Source of the DNA: an uncultured Actinomycetes bacterium
Lineage (GTDB): Bacteria; Actinomycetota; Acidimicrobiia; Acidimicrobiales; Microtrichaceae
Direction of reading: 5' to 3'
Length of the DNA: 13,181 nt
Assembly: GCA_903930035.1 (NCBI GenBank)
Contig: CAIYXG010000156.1
Coordinates: 1-13,181 of the forward strand
Each line of letters starts with the position of its first letter. The first letter of the stretch is position 1. The position numbers and the translations under genes are program-made. A model generated the notes under the pieces. It searched no databases. It saw nothing but the letters and a program-made list of their open reading frames with translations, and was not told the origin of the DNA. Below are positions 6,099 through 13,181 of the stretch, piece after piece.

Positions 6099-9000
6099 AT
6101 GGACGGGACCCCCACGCACGCGCCGCTCGCCGGGCTGCTGCCGCGCCTGGCCGCCGACCCTGCGCTGGCCGCGGTCGTCGGGTCGCGCGATGCCCGGCTG
6201 GCCGTCGCCGCAGCGGCCCGTCCGGCCGTACTGGCCGGTCTGGCGCACGCGTCCGACCGTGCGCCGCTGGTGGTCGCCGTCCCGACCGCCGAGGAGGCCG
6301 AGCGCACCGTCGCCGACCTCCAGCAGTTCCTGCCCGCCGACGCGGTCGCCCACTTCCCCTCGTGGGAGACGCTGCCGTTCGAGCGGGTCAGCCCGTCCAC
6401 CGAGACGATGGGCCTGCGGCTCTCCACCATGTGGCGCCTGCGCACCGGCGACCCGTCGCTGCGCGTGGTCGTGGCCACCGCCCGCGCCCTGGTGCAGCGC
6501 CTCGGCCCCCACGTCGAGGACACCGAGCCGGTCGTGGTGCGGCCGGGCGACCAGGTCGACTCCCACGACCTGGTGCGGCGGCTCGTGGAGGCCGGCTACC
6601 GCCGGGAGTACCAGGTCGAGCACCGTGGCGAGGTCGCCGTGCGCGGGTCGATCGTGGACGTCTTCCCGTCGACCGCCGACGTCCCGGTGCGGATCGACCT
6701 CTGGGGCGACGAGGTCGACCGGCTGTGCGAGTTCTCCGTGGCCGACCAGCGCGCCGGGACCGACGTCCACGAGCTCGTCGTGCTGCCGGCCCGTGAGCTG
6801 CTGCCGACCGACGAGGTCCGCGCCCGGGCCGAGGAGCTGCTCGGGGCCGAGCCGTGGGGCCGCGAGCAGTGGCAGCGGCTCGCCGACGGTGAGACCTTCG
6901 AGGGCATGGAGTCCTGGCTGGCCTGGCTCTCCCCGGACGAGCACGTCCTGTTCGACCTGGTCGGGGACGACGGGCTGATCCTCCTGGTCGAGCCCCGACG
7001 ACTGCGCGACCGGGCCGCCGACATCGTGGCCGAGGAGGTCGACCTGGCCACCACCCTGGCCCGCACCTGGGAGGCCGACCAGGACGCCGCGCCCCGGCTC
7101 CACGTGGACTTCGACCGGCTGCTCACCCACACCGGTGCCCCGGTCTGGTCGGTGCTCGGCGTGGCCGACGCGCCCACCACGCCCACCGTCGACGTCGAGG
7201 CCTGGGCCCCGCCCGGCGGCGACGGCGCCCCGCTCGTGGCGCAGCTGCGGGCCGTGCTGTCGGCCGGCGGCACGGTGGTGGCCGGCACCGAGACGCAGGC
7301 GTCGGCGGAGCGGCTCGGCGCCCTGCTCTCGGGGCAGGGCCTGCAGCCGTCCGTGGTGCTCGAGGGCGGCGGCCGCACCGACCTGTCCGAGGGCCTGACC
7401 GTGCGGGTGGCCCCGCTGTCGGCCGGGTGCGTGCTGCCCGGCGCCGGGGTCGGGCTGCTCTCCGAGGGGGACCTCACCGGCCGGCGCCGTGCCGGCCGCC
7501 CGGCACGGCGCGCCCGGCGGGACGCCCAGACGTTCTTCGAGGACCTGAAGGTGGGCGACCACGTCGTGCACCAGGTCCACGGGATCGCCCGCTTCGGCGG
7601 CATGGTCACCCAGACCATGGGCGGGGTCGAGCGTGACTACCTGCTGCTCGAGTACCGCGGCGGCGACCGCCTGTACGTGCCGTCGGACCAGATCGACTCG
7701 GTGCGCCTCTACTCGGGCGGCGAGAGCCCCCGCCTGTCCAAGTTCGGCGGCGCCGACTTCGCCCGCACCAAGGCGGCCGTCCGCTCCGAGGTGGCCAAGG
7801 TCGCGCAGGAGCTCGTGGTCCTCTACCAGCGGCGTCTGCACACGCCCGGCCACGCCTTCCCTCCGGACACGCCGTGGCAGGCCGAGTTCGAGGCCGCCTT
7901 CCCGTTCCGGGAGACGCCCGACCAGCTCTCGGCGGTCGAGGCCGTGAAGTTCGACATGGAGCAGCCGGTGCCGATGGACCGGCTGGTGTGCGGCGACGTC
8001 GGGTTCGGCAAGACCGAGGTGGCCATGCGTGCCGCCATGAAGGCCGTGCAGGACGGCCGGCAGGTCGCCGTGCTCGTCCCCACCACCCTCCTGGCCCAGC
8101 AGCACCTGCAGACCTTCACCGAGCGGTTCGCCGGGTTCCCGGTCAAGGTCGCCATGCTGTCGCGGTTCCTGACGGCGGCCGAGGCCCGCGCCGTGGCCGA
8201 CGGCCTGGCGTCGGGCGAGGTGGACATCGTCGTCGGCACGCACCGGCTGCTGTCCGGCGACGTGACGTTCAAGGACCTGGGCCTGCTGGTGGTGGACGAG
8301 GAGCAGCGCTTCGGCGTGGGCCACAAGGAGGCCATGAAGCAGCTGAAGTCCGAGGTCGACGTGCTCACGCTCACGGCCACGCCCATCCCCCGGACGCTCG
8401 AGATGAGCCTCAACGGGATCCGCGACACCTCCTTGCTCCTGACCCCGCCCGCGGCCCGCCAGCCGATCCTCACCTACGTCGGCGAGTACGACGACCGGGC
8501 GGTCGCCGAGGCCATCCGGCGCGAGCTGCTCCGCGAGGGCCAGGTCTTCTACGTCCACAACCGGGTCAAGGACATCGAGGAGCACGCGGCGCGGCTCAAC
8601 GAGCTGGTCCCCGAGGCGCGCATCGCGGTGGCCCACGGCCAGATGGACGAGGCGCAGCTCGAGCGGGTGGTCGTGGACTTCTGGGAGGGCCGCCACGACG
8701 TCCTGGTCTGCACGACCATCATCGAGTCGGGCATCGACATGCCCATGGTGAACACGCTGGTCGTGGAGCGCGCCGACCTGCTCGGGCTCGGCCAGATGCA
8801 CCAGCTCCGGGGCCGCGTCGGGCGCGCCGGCCAGCGCGCCTACGCCTACCTGTTCCACCCCCGCGACCAGGTGCTGAGCGAGGAGGCCTACGAGCGGCTG
8901 CGGACGATCGGCGAGACCACCGAGCTCGGCTCCGGGTACCGCATCGCCATGAAGGACCTGGAGATCCGCGGCGCCGGCAACCTGCTCGGCACCGGCCAGT

Positions 9001-9554
9001 CGGGCCACGTGGCGTCGGTGGGCTACGACCTCTACTGCCAGATGGTCCACGAGGCCATCGACGAGCTCAACGGCGTGGTGCCCGAGGAGGCGACCGAGAT
9101 CACCCTCGAGCTGCCCCTCGACGCCCACCTGCCCCACGACTACGTGGAGCGGGTCGACGTGCGGCTCGAGGCCTACCGGCGGCTGGCGTCGGTCCAGTCG
9201 CAGGAGGACGTGGCCGACGTCGAGGCCGAGTGGCTGGACCGGTTCGGCCCGCTGCCGCCGCCGGCCGCCGCGCTCCTCGAGGTGGCACGGCTGCGGGCCG
9301 AGTGCGTCCGCACCGGTGTCACGGCCATCAGCGTCACCCGCCGGCCGGGGCTCTCCGGCGGGGGCATGGTGGCCAACATCGGGCCCCTGCAGCTGGCCGC
9401 CTCCAAGCAGACCCGGCTCGAGCGGCTGTGGCCCGCCGCGGTCTACCGGCACGACGAGCGGCAGCTCCAGCTGCCGGTCGACGCCGGGGACGGGGTGGCG
9501 GCGGCGCTCGTCGACGCGCTGGGGCAGCTCGTGCCCCCGCCCGCCGCGACCTAG
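6099..9554 (+). CDS. mfd: Transcription-repair coupling factor (Mfd)
   Basis: A DNA translocase that pushes stalled RNA polymerase off damaged templates and recruits UvrA for nucleotide-excision repair. The 1151 residues match full-length Mfd. Domains in order: UvrB-like N-terminal region (about 10-350, with FPSWETLPFERVSPS and RGSIVDVFP); a variable linker ending in an Arg-rich stretch near 465-473; the CarD-like RNA-polymerase interaction domain (about 477-550, LKVGDHVVHQVHGIARFGG and YLLLEYRGGDRLYVPSDQ); the RecG-like helicase with Walker A GDVGFGKT (632-639), DEEQ box (733-736), TATPIPRTL and motif VI RVGRAGQR (from about 906); and a C-terminal TRCF domain (about 1000-1145). The ATG at 6099 is the first in frame near the promoter, and homology starts soon after. 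The TAG stop is part of the -10 element of the next gene. Confidence 0.97.
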   Translation: MDGTPTHAPLAGLLPRLAADPALAAVVGSRDARLAVAAAARPAVLAGLAHASDRAPLVVAVPTAEEAERTVADLQQFLPADAVAHFPSWETLPFERVSPSTETMGLRLSTMWRLRTGDPSLRVVVATARALVQRLGPHVEDTEPVVVRPGDQVDSHDLVRRLVEAGYRREYQVEHRGEVAVRGSIVDVFPSTADVPVRIDLWGDEVDRLCEFSVADQRAGTDVHELVVLPARELLPTDEVRARAEELLGAEPWGREQWQRLADGETFEGMESWLAWLSPDEHVLFDLVGDDGLILLVEPRRLRDRAADIVAEEVDLATTLARTWEADQDAAPRLHVDFDRLLTHTGAPVWSVLGVADAPTTPTVDVEAWAPPGGDGAPLVAQLRAVLSAGGTVVAGTETQASAERLGALLSGQGLQPSVVLEGGGRTDLSEGLTVRVAPLSAGCVLPGAGVGLLSEGDLTGRRRAGRPARRARRDAQTFFEDLKVGDHVVHQVHGIARFGGMVTQTMGGVERDYLLLEYRGGDRLYVPSDQIDSVRLYSGGESPRLSKFGGADFARTKAAVRSEVAKVAQELVVLYQRRLHTPGHAFPPDTPWQAEFEAAFPFRETPDQLSAVEAVKFDMEQPVPMDRLVCGDVGFGKTEVAMRAAMKAVQDGRQVAVLVPTTLLAQQHLQTFTERFAGFPVKVAMLSRFLTAAEARAVADGLASGEVDIVVGTHRLLSGDVTFKDLGLLVVDEEQRFGVGHKEAMKQLKSEVDVLTLTATPIPRTLEMSLNGIRDTSLLLTPPAARQPILTYVGEYDDRAVAEAIRRELLREGQVFYVHNRVKDIEEHAARLNELVPEARIAVAHGQMDEAQLERVVVDFWEGRHDVLVCTTIIESGIDMPMVNTLVVERADLLGLGQMHQLRGRVGRAGQRAYAYLFHPRDQVLSEEAYERLRTIGETTELGSGYRIAMKDLEIRGAGNLLGTGQSGHVASVGYDLYCQMVHEAIDELNGVVPEEATEITLELPLDAHLPHDYVERVDVRLEAYRRLASVQSQEDVADVEAEWLDRFGPLPPPAAALLEVARLRAECVRTGVTAISVTRRPGLSGGGMVANIGPLQLAASKQTRLERLWPAAVYRHDERQLQLPVDAGDGVAAALVDALGQLVPPPAAT

Positions 9555-9557
9555 CAT
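9552..9557 (+). promoter_or_regulatory. -10-like element for the lipoprotein gene, overlapping the mfd stop (TAGCAT)
   Basis: TAGCAT begins with the mfd stop TAG (9552-9554) and is followed by exactly six bases and then the ATG of the next gene. This is close to ideal spacing for a leaderless transcript. Confidence 0.5.
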
Positions 9558-9563
9558 CGCCCC

Positions 9564-10607
9564 ATGCGACGGCTTCTGACCCTCCCTGCTGCCGCGGCGC
9601 TGTGCGTCGCCGCCCTCGTGACCACGGGGTGCGGGACCCTGGCCGCGGACAACGCGGCGACCGTGCAGGGCGAGCCGGTCACGACCGAGTCGGTCAACGA
9701 GCTGGCCAAGGACGGCACCTTCGTCCGGGCCGTGCTGGGCGGGACCACCCAGACCCAGGAGTCCGTGCTCGACGGCGGCGTGGCCCGCCAGGCCCTGCTC
9801 TTCCAGATGCAGCGGACGGCCCTGCTGAACGAGCTCGACCGGTTCGGCATCGAGATCTCCGAGGCCGACCGGACCGCGGCGGGGGAGGAGCTGGGCCAGG
9901 TCCTGCGCAACTCCAACGCCCCGGGCCCCGAGACGCTGTCGGCCTCCACCCGCGAGACGCTCACCGACTTCCTGGCCGCCGGCGGCGCGCTCGACCGGCG
10001 TCTCTCCAAGATCACCACGAGCCGCAAGGACCTGGACCTGCTCTACCGGTCCACCCCCGCCCTGTGGGACCGCGTGTGCATCTCGGCGGTGCAGGTGCAG
10101 CCCGGCGCACAGGCTCTGGCGGAGCGGCTGGCCGAGCAGGGCGTGCGGCTCGAGCAGTGGGAGTCGAGGGGCAAGGGCCTGACGCTCGTGGCCGACGCCA
10201 AGAAGAGCTGCCTGCCGGTCGGACGGCTGCCCGGCCCGCTCGGCGAGGCGCTCGCGACCGCCGAGGTGGGCACCACGGCCGGACCCGTCGTGGTCGTCGA
10301 CCCGCAGGCCACCGCCGTCTACTGGTTCCGCCTGGACAGCCGCACCACCGTCAGCCGCCGCGCCGCCACCTCGGAGCTCCGGTCCCTGGCCGGCAACCTG
10401 GCCCGGCAGGGTGCGTCGGTCTGGCTCGGGCTGGTGCTCCTCACCGACACCTGGGTGAACCCGCAGTACGGCAGCGGCGTCGAGGTGGGCTCGCAGGGTC
10501 GCCTGGTCGTGGGCCGTCCCGAGGCGCCGCCGAGCGAGATCAACGTGCCGCAGGTCATGGACGGTGCGCCCGCCGGCGCGACCGGCGGCGCCCCGTCGAA
10601 CGGGTGA
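9564..10607 (+). CDS. SurA-like lipoprotein with a degenerate parvulin-like domain
   Basis: A 347-residue secreted protein, probably a membrane-anchored chaperone or foldase outside the cell. The N-terminus is a lipoprotein signal: MRRLL, a hydrophobic run, then LVTTGC with Cys23 as the likely lipid site, though Thr at -3 is unusual. Residues about 30-115 resemble the SurA N-terminal chaperone domain (AATVQGEPVTTESVNELA, RQALLFQMQRTALLNELDRFG). Residues about 165-265 keep the outline of a parvulin prolyl isomerase (VCISAVQV, a helix, CLPVGRLPGPLGEAL, GPVVVVD, AVYWFRLDSR) but lack the usual catalytic signature. Cys172 and Cys216 in that region could form a disulfide. Lipoproteins of this type between mfd and mazG are a recurring actinobacterial feature. 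Its TGA overlaps the GTG of the next gene (GTGA). Peptidyl-prolyl isomerase activity is doubtful; a chaperone role is inferred. Confidence 0.82.
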   Translation: MRRLLTLPAAAALCVAALVTTGCGTLAADNAATVQGEPVTTESVNELAKDGTFVRAVLGGTTQTQESVLDGGVARQALLFQMQRTALLNELDRFGIEISEADRTAAGEELGQVLRNSNAPGPETLSASTRETLTDFLAAGGALDRRLSKITTSRKDLDLLYRSTPALWDRVCISAVQVQPGAQALAERLAEQGVRLEQWESRGKGLTLVADAKKSCLPVGRLPGPLGEALATAEVGTTAGPVVVVDPQATAVYWFRLDSRTTVSRRAATSELRSLAGNLARQGASVWLGLVLLTDTWVNPQYGSGVEVGSQGRLVVGRPEAPPSEINVPQVMDGAPAGATGGAPSNG

Positions 10608-12013
10608 CGCCGGCCAGCCGGCCGACCGTCCACGTCGTCGGGCTGGGCCCGGCCGGGCCCGACCTGGTCACCGCCGGCACGCTCGAGCTCGTCGCCCGGG
10701 TCCCGGTCCGCTTCCTGCGCACGGTCCGCCACCCTGCCGCGTCGGTGCTCGCCGGGGCACCCAGCTTCGACCACCACTACGAGTCGGCCGAACGCATCGA
10801 GGACGTCTACGCCGCGGTCGTCGAGGACCTGGTGGCCGCCGCGACGGCCCACGGCGAGGTGCTCTACGCCGTCCCGGGCTCGCCCGTGGTCGCCGAGCAC
10901 ACCGTCGAGCTGCTCCTGGCCGACGACCGGGTGCACGCGCAGGTCCACGCCGCCCTGTCGTTCGCCGACCTGACCTGGGTGCGGCTCGGTGTCGACCCCG
11001 TGGCCCGGGGCGTCCGGGTCGTGGACGCGCACCGCTTCGAGGTCGAGGCCGCCGGCGAGCGCGGCCCGCTCCTGGTGTGCCAGTGCGACAGCCAGTTCGT
11101 GTTGTCGGACGTGAAGCTGGCCGTCGAGGACCCGCCCGCCGCGCCGGTGGTCGTGCTCCAGCGTCTGGGCCTCCCCGACGAGGCCGTCTTCGAGGTGGCC
11201 TGGGAGGACCTGGACCGCGAGGTCCGCGCCGACCACCTGACGTCGTTGTGGGTGCCCGAGCTGGGGGTCCCCGTCGCCGGCGAGGTGGCCCGGCTGGCGG
11301 CACTGGTGCGCCGGCTCCGGACCGACGACCCGTGGAAGGCCGGCCAGACGCACCGCTCCCTGCAGCCCTACCTGGTCGAGGAGTCCTACGAGGTCCTCGA
11401 GGCGCTCGACCGCATGGACCCGGTCGACGGCACCGGCGCCGACGAGCTGGCCGAGGAGCTCGGCGACCTGCTCTACCAGGTCGTGCTCCACGCCGCGCTG
11501 GGTGCCGAGGCCGGCTGGTTCGACCTGGCCCAGGTCGCCGCCGGCATCCACGACAAGCTGGTGGCCCGCCACCCGCACCTGTTCGACCCGGCCCAGGCCG
11601 ACGGTCCGGCCCCGTCGGTCGACGACCTGGTCGCCGGGTGGGAGGCGGCCAAGCAGGCCGAGAAGGGCCGCGGGTCGCGCTTCGACGGGATCCCGCCGGG
11701 CCTGCCCGCGCTCACCTACGCCGCCAAGGTCGCCCGCAAGGCGGGCCCCGCGCCGGAGGCCCACCCCGGGACGGACGGAGGCCCCGGGGCGGCCGGACGG
11801 GTGGACGAGGACCGGGTGGCCGACGCGCTGCTCGGCCTGGTCGACGCGGCCGTGGCGGCCGGGGTGGACCCGGAGGGCGCGCTGCGCCGTGCGGTGGACC
11901 GCCGGGTCGTCGCCCTGCGGGCGGGCGAGCAGCCCGCGGGCGGGACGGGTGCCACACCGGGCGGAGGGCCGGGTCCGGGCGAAAGGGGCGGGGGGACGCG
12001 CCCCGGCCCGTAA
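10604..12013 (+). CDS. mazG: YabN-type protein: tetrapyrrole-methylase-like domain fused to MazG NTP pyrophosphohydrolase
   Basis: A 469-residue two-domain protein. Residues about 8-215 resemble the SAM-dependent tetrapyrrole methylase fold (VHVVGLGPAGPDLVTAGT, FLRTVRHPAA, YAVPGSPVVAE at 88-98). Residues about 238-345 form the MazG domain, which hydrolyses (d)NTPs to monophosphates and pyrophosphate and is thought to clear abnormal nucleotides. Its metal ligands fit EExxE...ExxD (Glu259, Glu260, Glu263, Glu285, Asp288), followed by KLVARHPHLF. The usual CPWD entry is changed to DDPWKAGQTH (241-250). A second, degenerate MazG-like repeat (VADALLGLVDAAVAAGVDPEGALRRA) follows a Gly/Pro-rich insert, and the end is a Gly-rich tail. 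The GTG start overlaps the previous stop (GTGA), so it is coupled to the lipoprotein. Homologues at this locus in mycobacteria lack most of the methylase domain; the layout is closer to Bacillus YabN. Confidence 0.88.
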   Translation: MTPASRPTVHVVGLGPAGPDLVTAGTLELVARVPVRFLRTVRHPAASVLAGAPSFDHHYESAERIEDVYAAVVEDLVAAATAHGEVLYAVPGSPVVAEHTVELLLADDRVHAQVHAALSFADLTWVRLGVDPVARGVRVVDAHRFEVEAAGERGPLLVCQCDSQFVLSDVKLAVEDPPAAPVVVLQRLGLPDEAVFEVAWEDLDREVRADHLTSLWVPELGVPVAGEVARLAALVRRLRTDDPWKAGQTHRSLQPYLVEESYEVLEALDRMDPVDGTGADELAEELGDLLYQVVLHAALGAEAGWFDLAQVAAGIHDKLVARHPHLFDPAQADGPAPSVDDLVAGWEAAKQAEKGRGSRFDGIPPGLPALTYAAKVARKAGPAPEAHPGTDGGPGAAGRVDEDRVADALLGLVDAAVAAGVDPEGALRRAVDRRVVALRAGEQPAGGTGATPGGGPGPGERGGGTRPGP

Positions 12014-12016
12014 TGT
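12011..12016 (+). promoter_or_regulatory. -10-like element for ino1, overlapping the mazG stop (TAATGT)
   Basis: TAATGT starts with the mazG stop TAA (12011-12013) and is followed by eight bases and then the ATG. The upstream 50 bases are almost pure G/C with no evident -35. The spacing suggests a leaderless message. Confidence 0.45.
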
Positions 12017-12024
12017 GTCCGACC

Positions 12025-13181
12025 ATGCCCGAACCGCTGCAGATCGCACCCGCCTCAGGACGCCTCGGCATCCTCACGCCCGGCATGGGGGCCGTCGCCT
12101 CCACGGCCTACGCCGGCGTCCTGGCTGCCCGCCAGGGCCTCGCCGAGCCCATCGGCTCGCTGTCCCAGATGGCGCACATGCGGCTCGGCCGGCGCGAGGA
12201 GGGGCGCAACCCGCTGATCCGTGACGCCGTCCCGCTGGCCGCGCTCGACGACATCGTGTTCGGCGGCTGGGACCCGATCTCGCCCAACGCCCTGGAGGCC
12301 GCCCGCACCTCGGGGGTGCTCGACGAGCGCGACCTGGGCCCGCTGTCGGCCGAGCTCGAGGGCATCGTCGCCATGCCGGCGGTGTTCGACCAGCGCTGGG
12401 TGTCCAAGCTCGACGGCGTCCGCGTGAAGACCGGCGAGTCCAAGTGGGACCTGGCCCAGCAGGTGGTCGCCGACATCGAGAACTTCCGGGTCGAGCAGCA
12501 GTGCGAGCGGCTCGTCATGGTGTGGTGCGGGTCGACCGAGGCCTACCAGGAGCCCACGGCGGTCCACGACACGGTCGAGTCGTTCGAGGCCGGCCTGAAG
12601 GCTGACGACCCCAACATCTCGCCGAGCCAGATCTACGCCTACGCGTCGCTGGTCTCGGGCGTGCCCTACGCCAACGGCGCCCCCAACCTGAGCACCGACC
12701 TGCCGTGCATGGACGAGCTGGCGGCCCGCAACGGGGTGCCCGTCACCGGCAAGGACTTCAAGACGGGCCAGACCCTGATGAAGACGATCCTGGCCCCGGG
12801 CTTCAAGGCCCGCATGCTCGGCGTCCGGGGCTGGTACTCGACCAACATCCTGGGCAACCGCGACGGCGAGGTCCTCGACGACCCGGAGAACTTCAAGACG
12901 AAGGAGGTCTCCAAGCTCGGCGTCCTCGACACCATCTTCCAGCCCGAGGTCTACGAGGAGCTCTACGGCAACATCGACCACGTCGTGCGGATCAACTACT
13001 ACCCGCCCCGCGGTGACAACAAGGAGGGCTGGGACAACATCGACATCGTCGGTTGGCTCGGCTACCCGATGCAGATCAAGGTCAACTTCCTGTGCCGCGA
13101 CTCGATCCTCGCGGCGCCGATCGTGCTGGACCTGGCGCTGTTCATCGACTTCGCCGCCCGCGCCGGCATGAGCGGGATCCA
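12025..13181 (+). CDS. ino1: myo-Inositol-1-phosphate synthase, N-terminal 385 residues (3' end outside window)
   Basis: Converts glucose 6-phosphate to inositol 3-phosphate with bound NAD, the entry to inositol for phosphatidylinositol and, in actinobacteria, mycothiol. The frame runs open to the right edge, so at least 385 residues are present. The NAD-binding loop is near the N-terminus (LGILTPGMGAVAST, 14-27). The catalytic domain is clear: GKDFKTGQT (242-250), YSTNILGNRDGE, NFKTKEVSK (289-297), HVVRINYYPPRGDNKEG with Lys333, and CRDSILAAPIVLDLALF. These hold the lysines known to be catalytic in yeast Ino1. GRLGILTPGMG and the extended middle region suit the longer bacterial type rather than the roughly 370-residue mycobacterial one. 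The ATG at 12025 is the first start in frame after the -10 element. In many actinobacteria eno occupies this place after mazG; this is not an enolase. Confidence 0.93.
   Translation, partial: MPEPLQIAPASGRLGILTPGMGAVASTAYAGVLAARQGLAEPIGSLSQMAHMRLGRREEGRNPLIRDAVPLAALDDIVFGGWDPISPNALEAARTSGVLDERDLGPLSAELEGIVAMPAVFDQRWVSKLDGVRVKTGESKWDLAQQVVADIENFRVEQQCERLVMVWCGSTEAYQEPTAVHDTVESFEAGLKADDPNISPSQIYAYASLVSGVPYANGAPNLSTDLPCMDELAARNGVPVTGKDFKTGQTLMKTILAPGFKARMLGVRGWYSTNILGNRDGEVLDDPENFKTKEVSKLGVLDTIFQPEVYEELYGNIDHVVRINYYPPRGDNKEGWDNIDIVGWLGYPMQIKVNFLCRDSILAAPIVLDLALFIDFAARAGMSGI

Noticed and set aside
6039..9557. A very long open frame on the minus strand opposite mfd, continuous with the transporter frame
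   Set aside because: It is in codon register with a GC-rich gene on the other strand, where stops are rare. The translation is His/Val/Asp/Gly-rich with no domain, and mfd on the plus strand is unmistakable. Only the part after 6038 is a real gene.
7874..10603. Long plus-strand open frame leading into mazG
   Set aside because: It overlaps mfd and the lipoprotein out of frame and gives Arg/Gly/Pro-rich nonsense. Family homology begins only at the GTG at 10604.
1..13181. CRISPR arrays, insertion sequences, phage or defence genes
   Set aside because: No spaced direct repeats, terminal inverted repeats, transposase, integrase or nuclease motifs were found. Composition is even throughout.

Overview
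The window is very GC-rich, with almost every third codon position G or C, and densely packed with genes. The order tRNA-Gln, glmU, prs, rplY, pth, mfd, SurA-like lipoprotein, mazG is a well-known conserved block of actinobacterial chromosomes. The organism is therefore almost certainly a high-GC actinobacterium. The long-type inositol-phosphate synthase and the high GC hint at the class Acidimicrobiia, but that is only an inference. No mobile element, CRISPR array, plasmid or phage gene is visible, and no gap longer than 145 bases lacks a gene. Essentially everything reads as chromosomal housekeeping DNA.

Layout: (1) 1-1528 is the end of a surface-polysaccharide locus, with the C-terminal part of a polyprenyl-phosphate sugar-1-phosphate transferase overlapping (GTGA) an ExoA-like family 2 glycosyltransferase. 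(2) 1551-1623 is tRNA-Gln(UUG), followed after one base by glmU, then prs. (3) 3874-5104 holds rplY (bL25) and pth, behind their own probable promoter and a hairpin leader. (4) 5178-6038, on the minus strand, is an EamA-type transporter, convergent with pth and divergent from mfd. (5) 6099-12013 holds mfd, a SurA-like lipoprotein and a YabN-type methylase-MazG fusion. (6) 12025 to the right edge is the start of a myo-inositol-1-phosphate synthase, cut by the window.

Functionally, glmU supplies the UDP-GlcNAc step for cell wall and polysaccharide. The window shows only the uridylyltransferase half of this enzyme. prs makes PRPP, rplY and pth serve translation, mfd couples repair to transcription, mazG cleans nucleotide pools, and ino1 starts inositol synthesis for phosphatidylinositol and probably mycothiol.

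The points most worth a second look are: the GlmU lacking its acetyltransferase active site; the single base between tRNA-Gln and the glmU start codon, so that tRNA maturation itself would create a nearly leaderless glmU mRNA; and four genes whose ATG lies 6-9 bases after a TANNNT -10 element, the signature of leaderless transcripts. In two of those four the upstream gene's stop codon forms the first three bases of the -10 element. None of this amounts to a wholly new multi-gene system.
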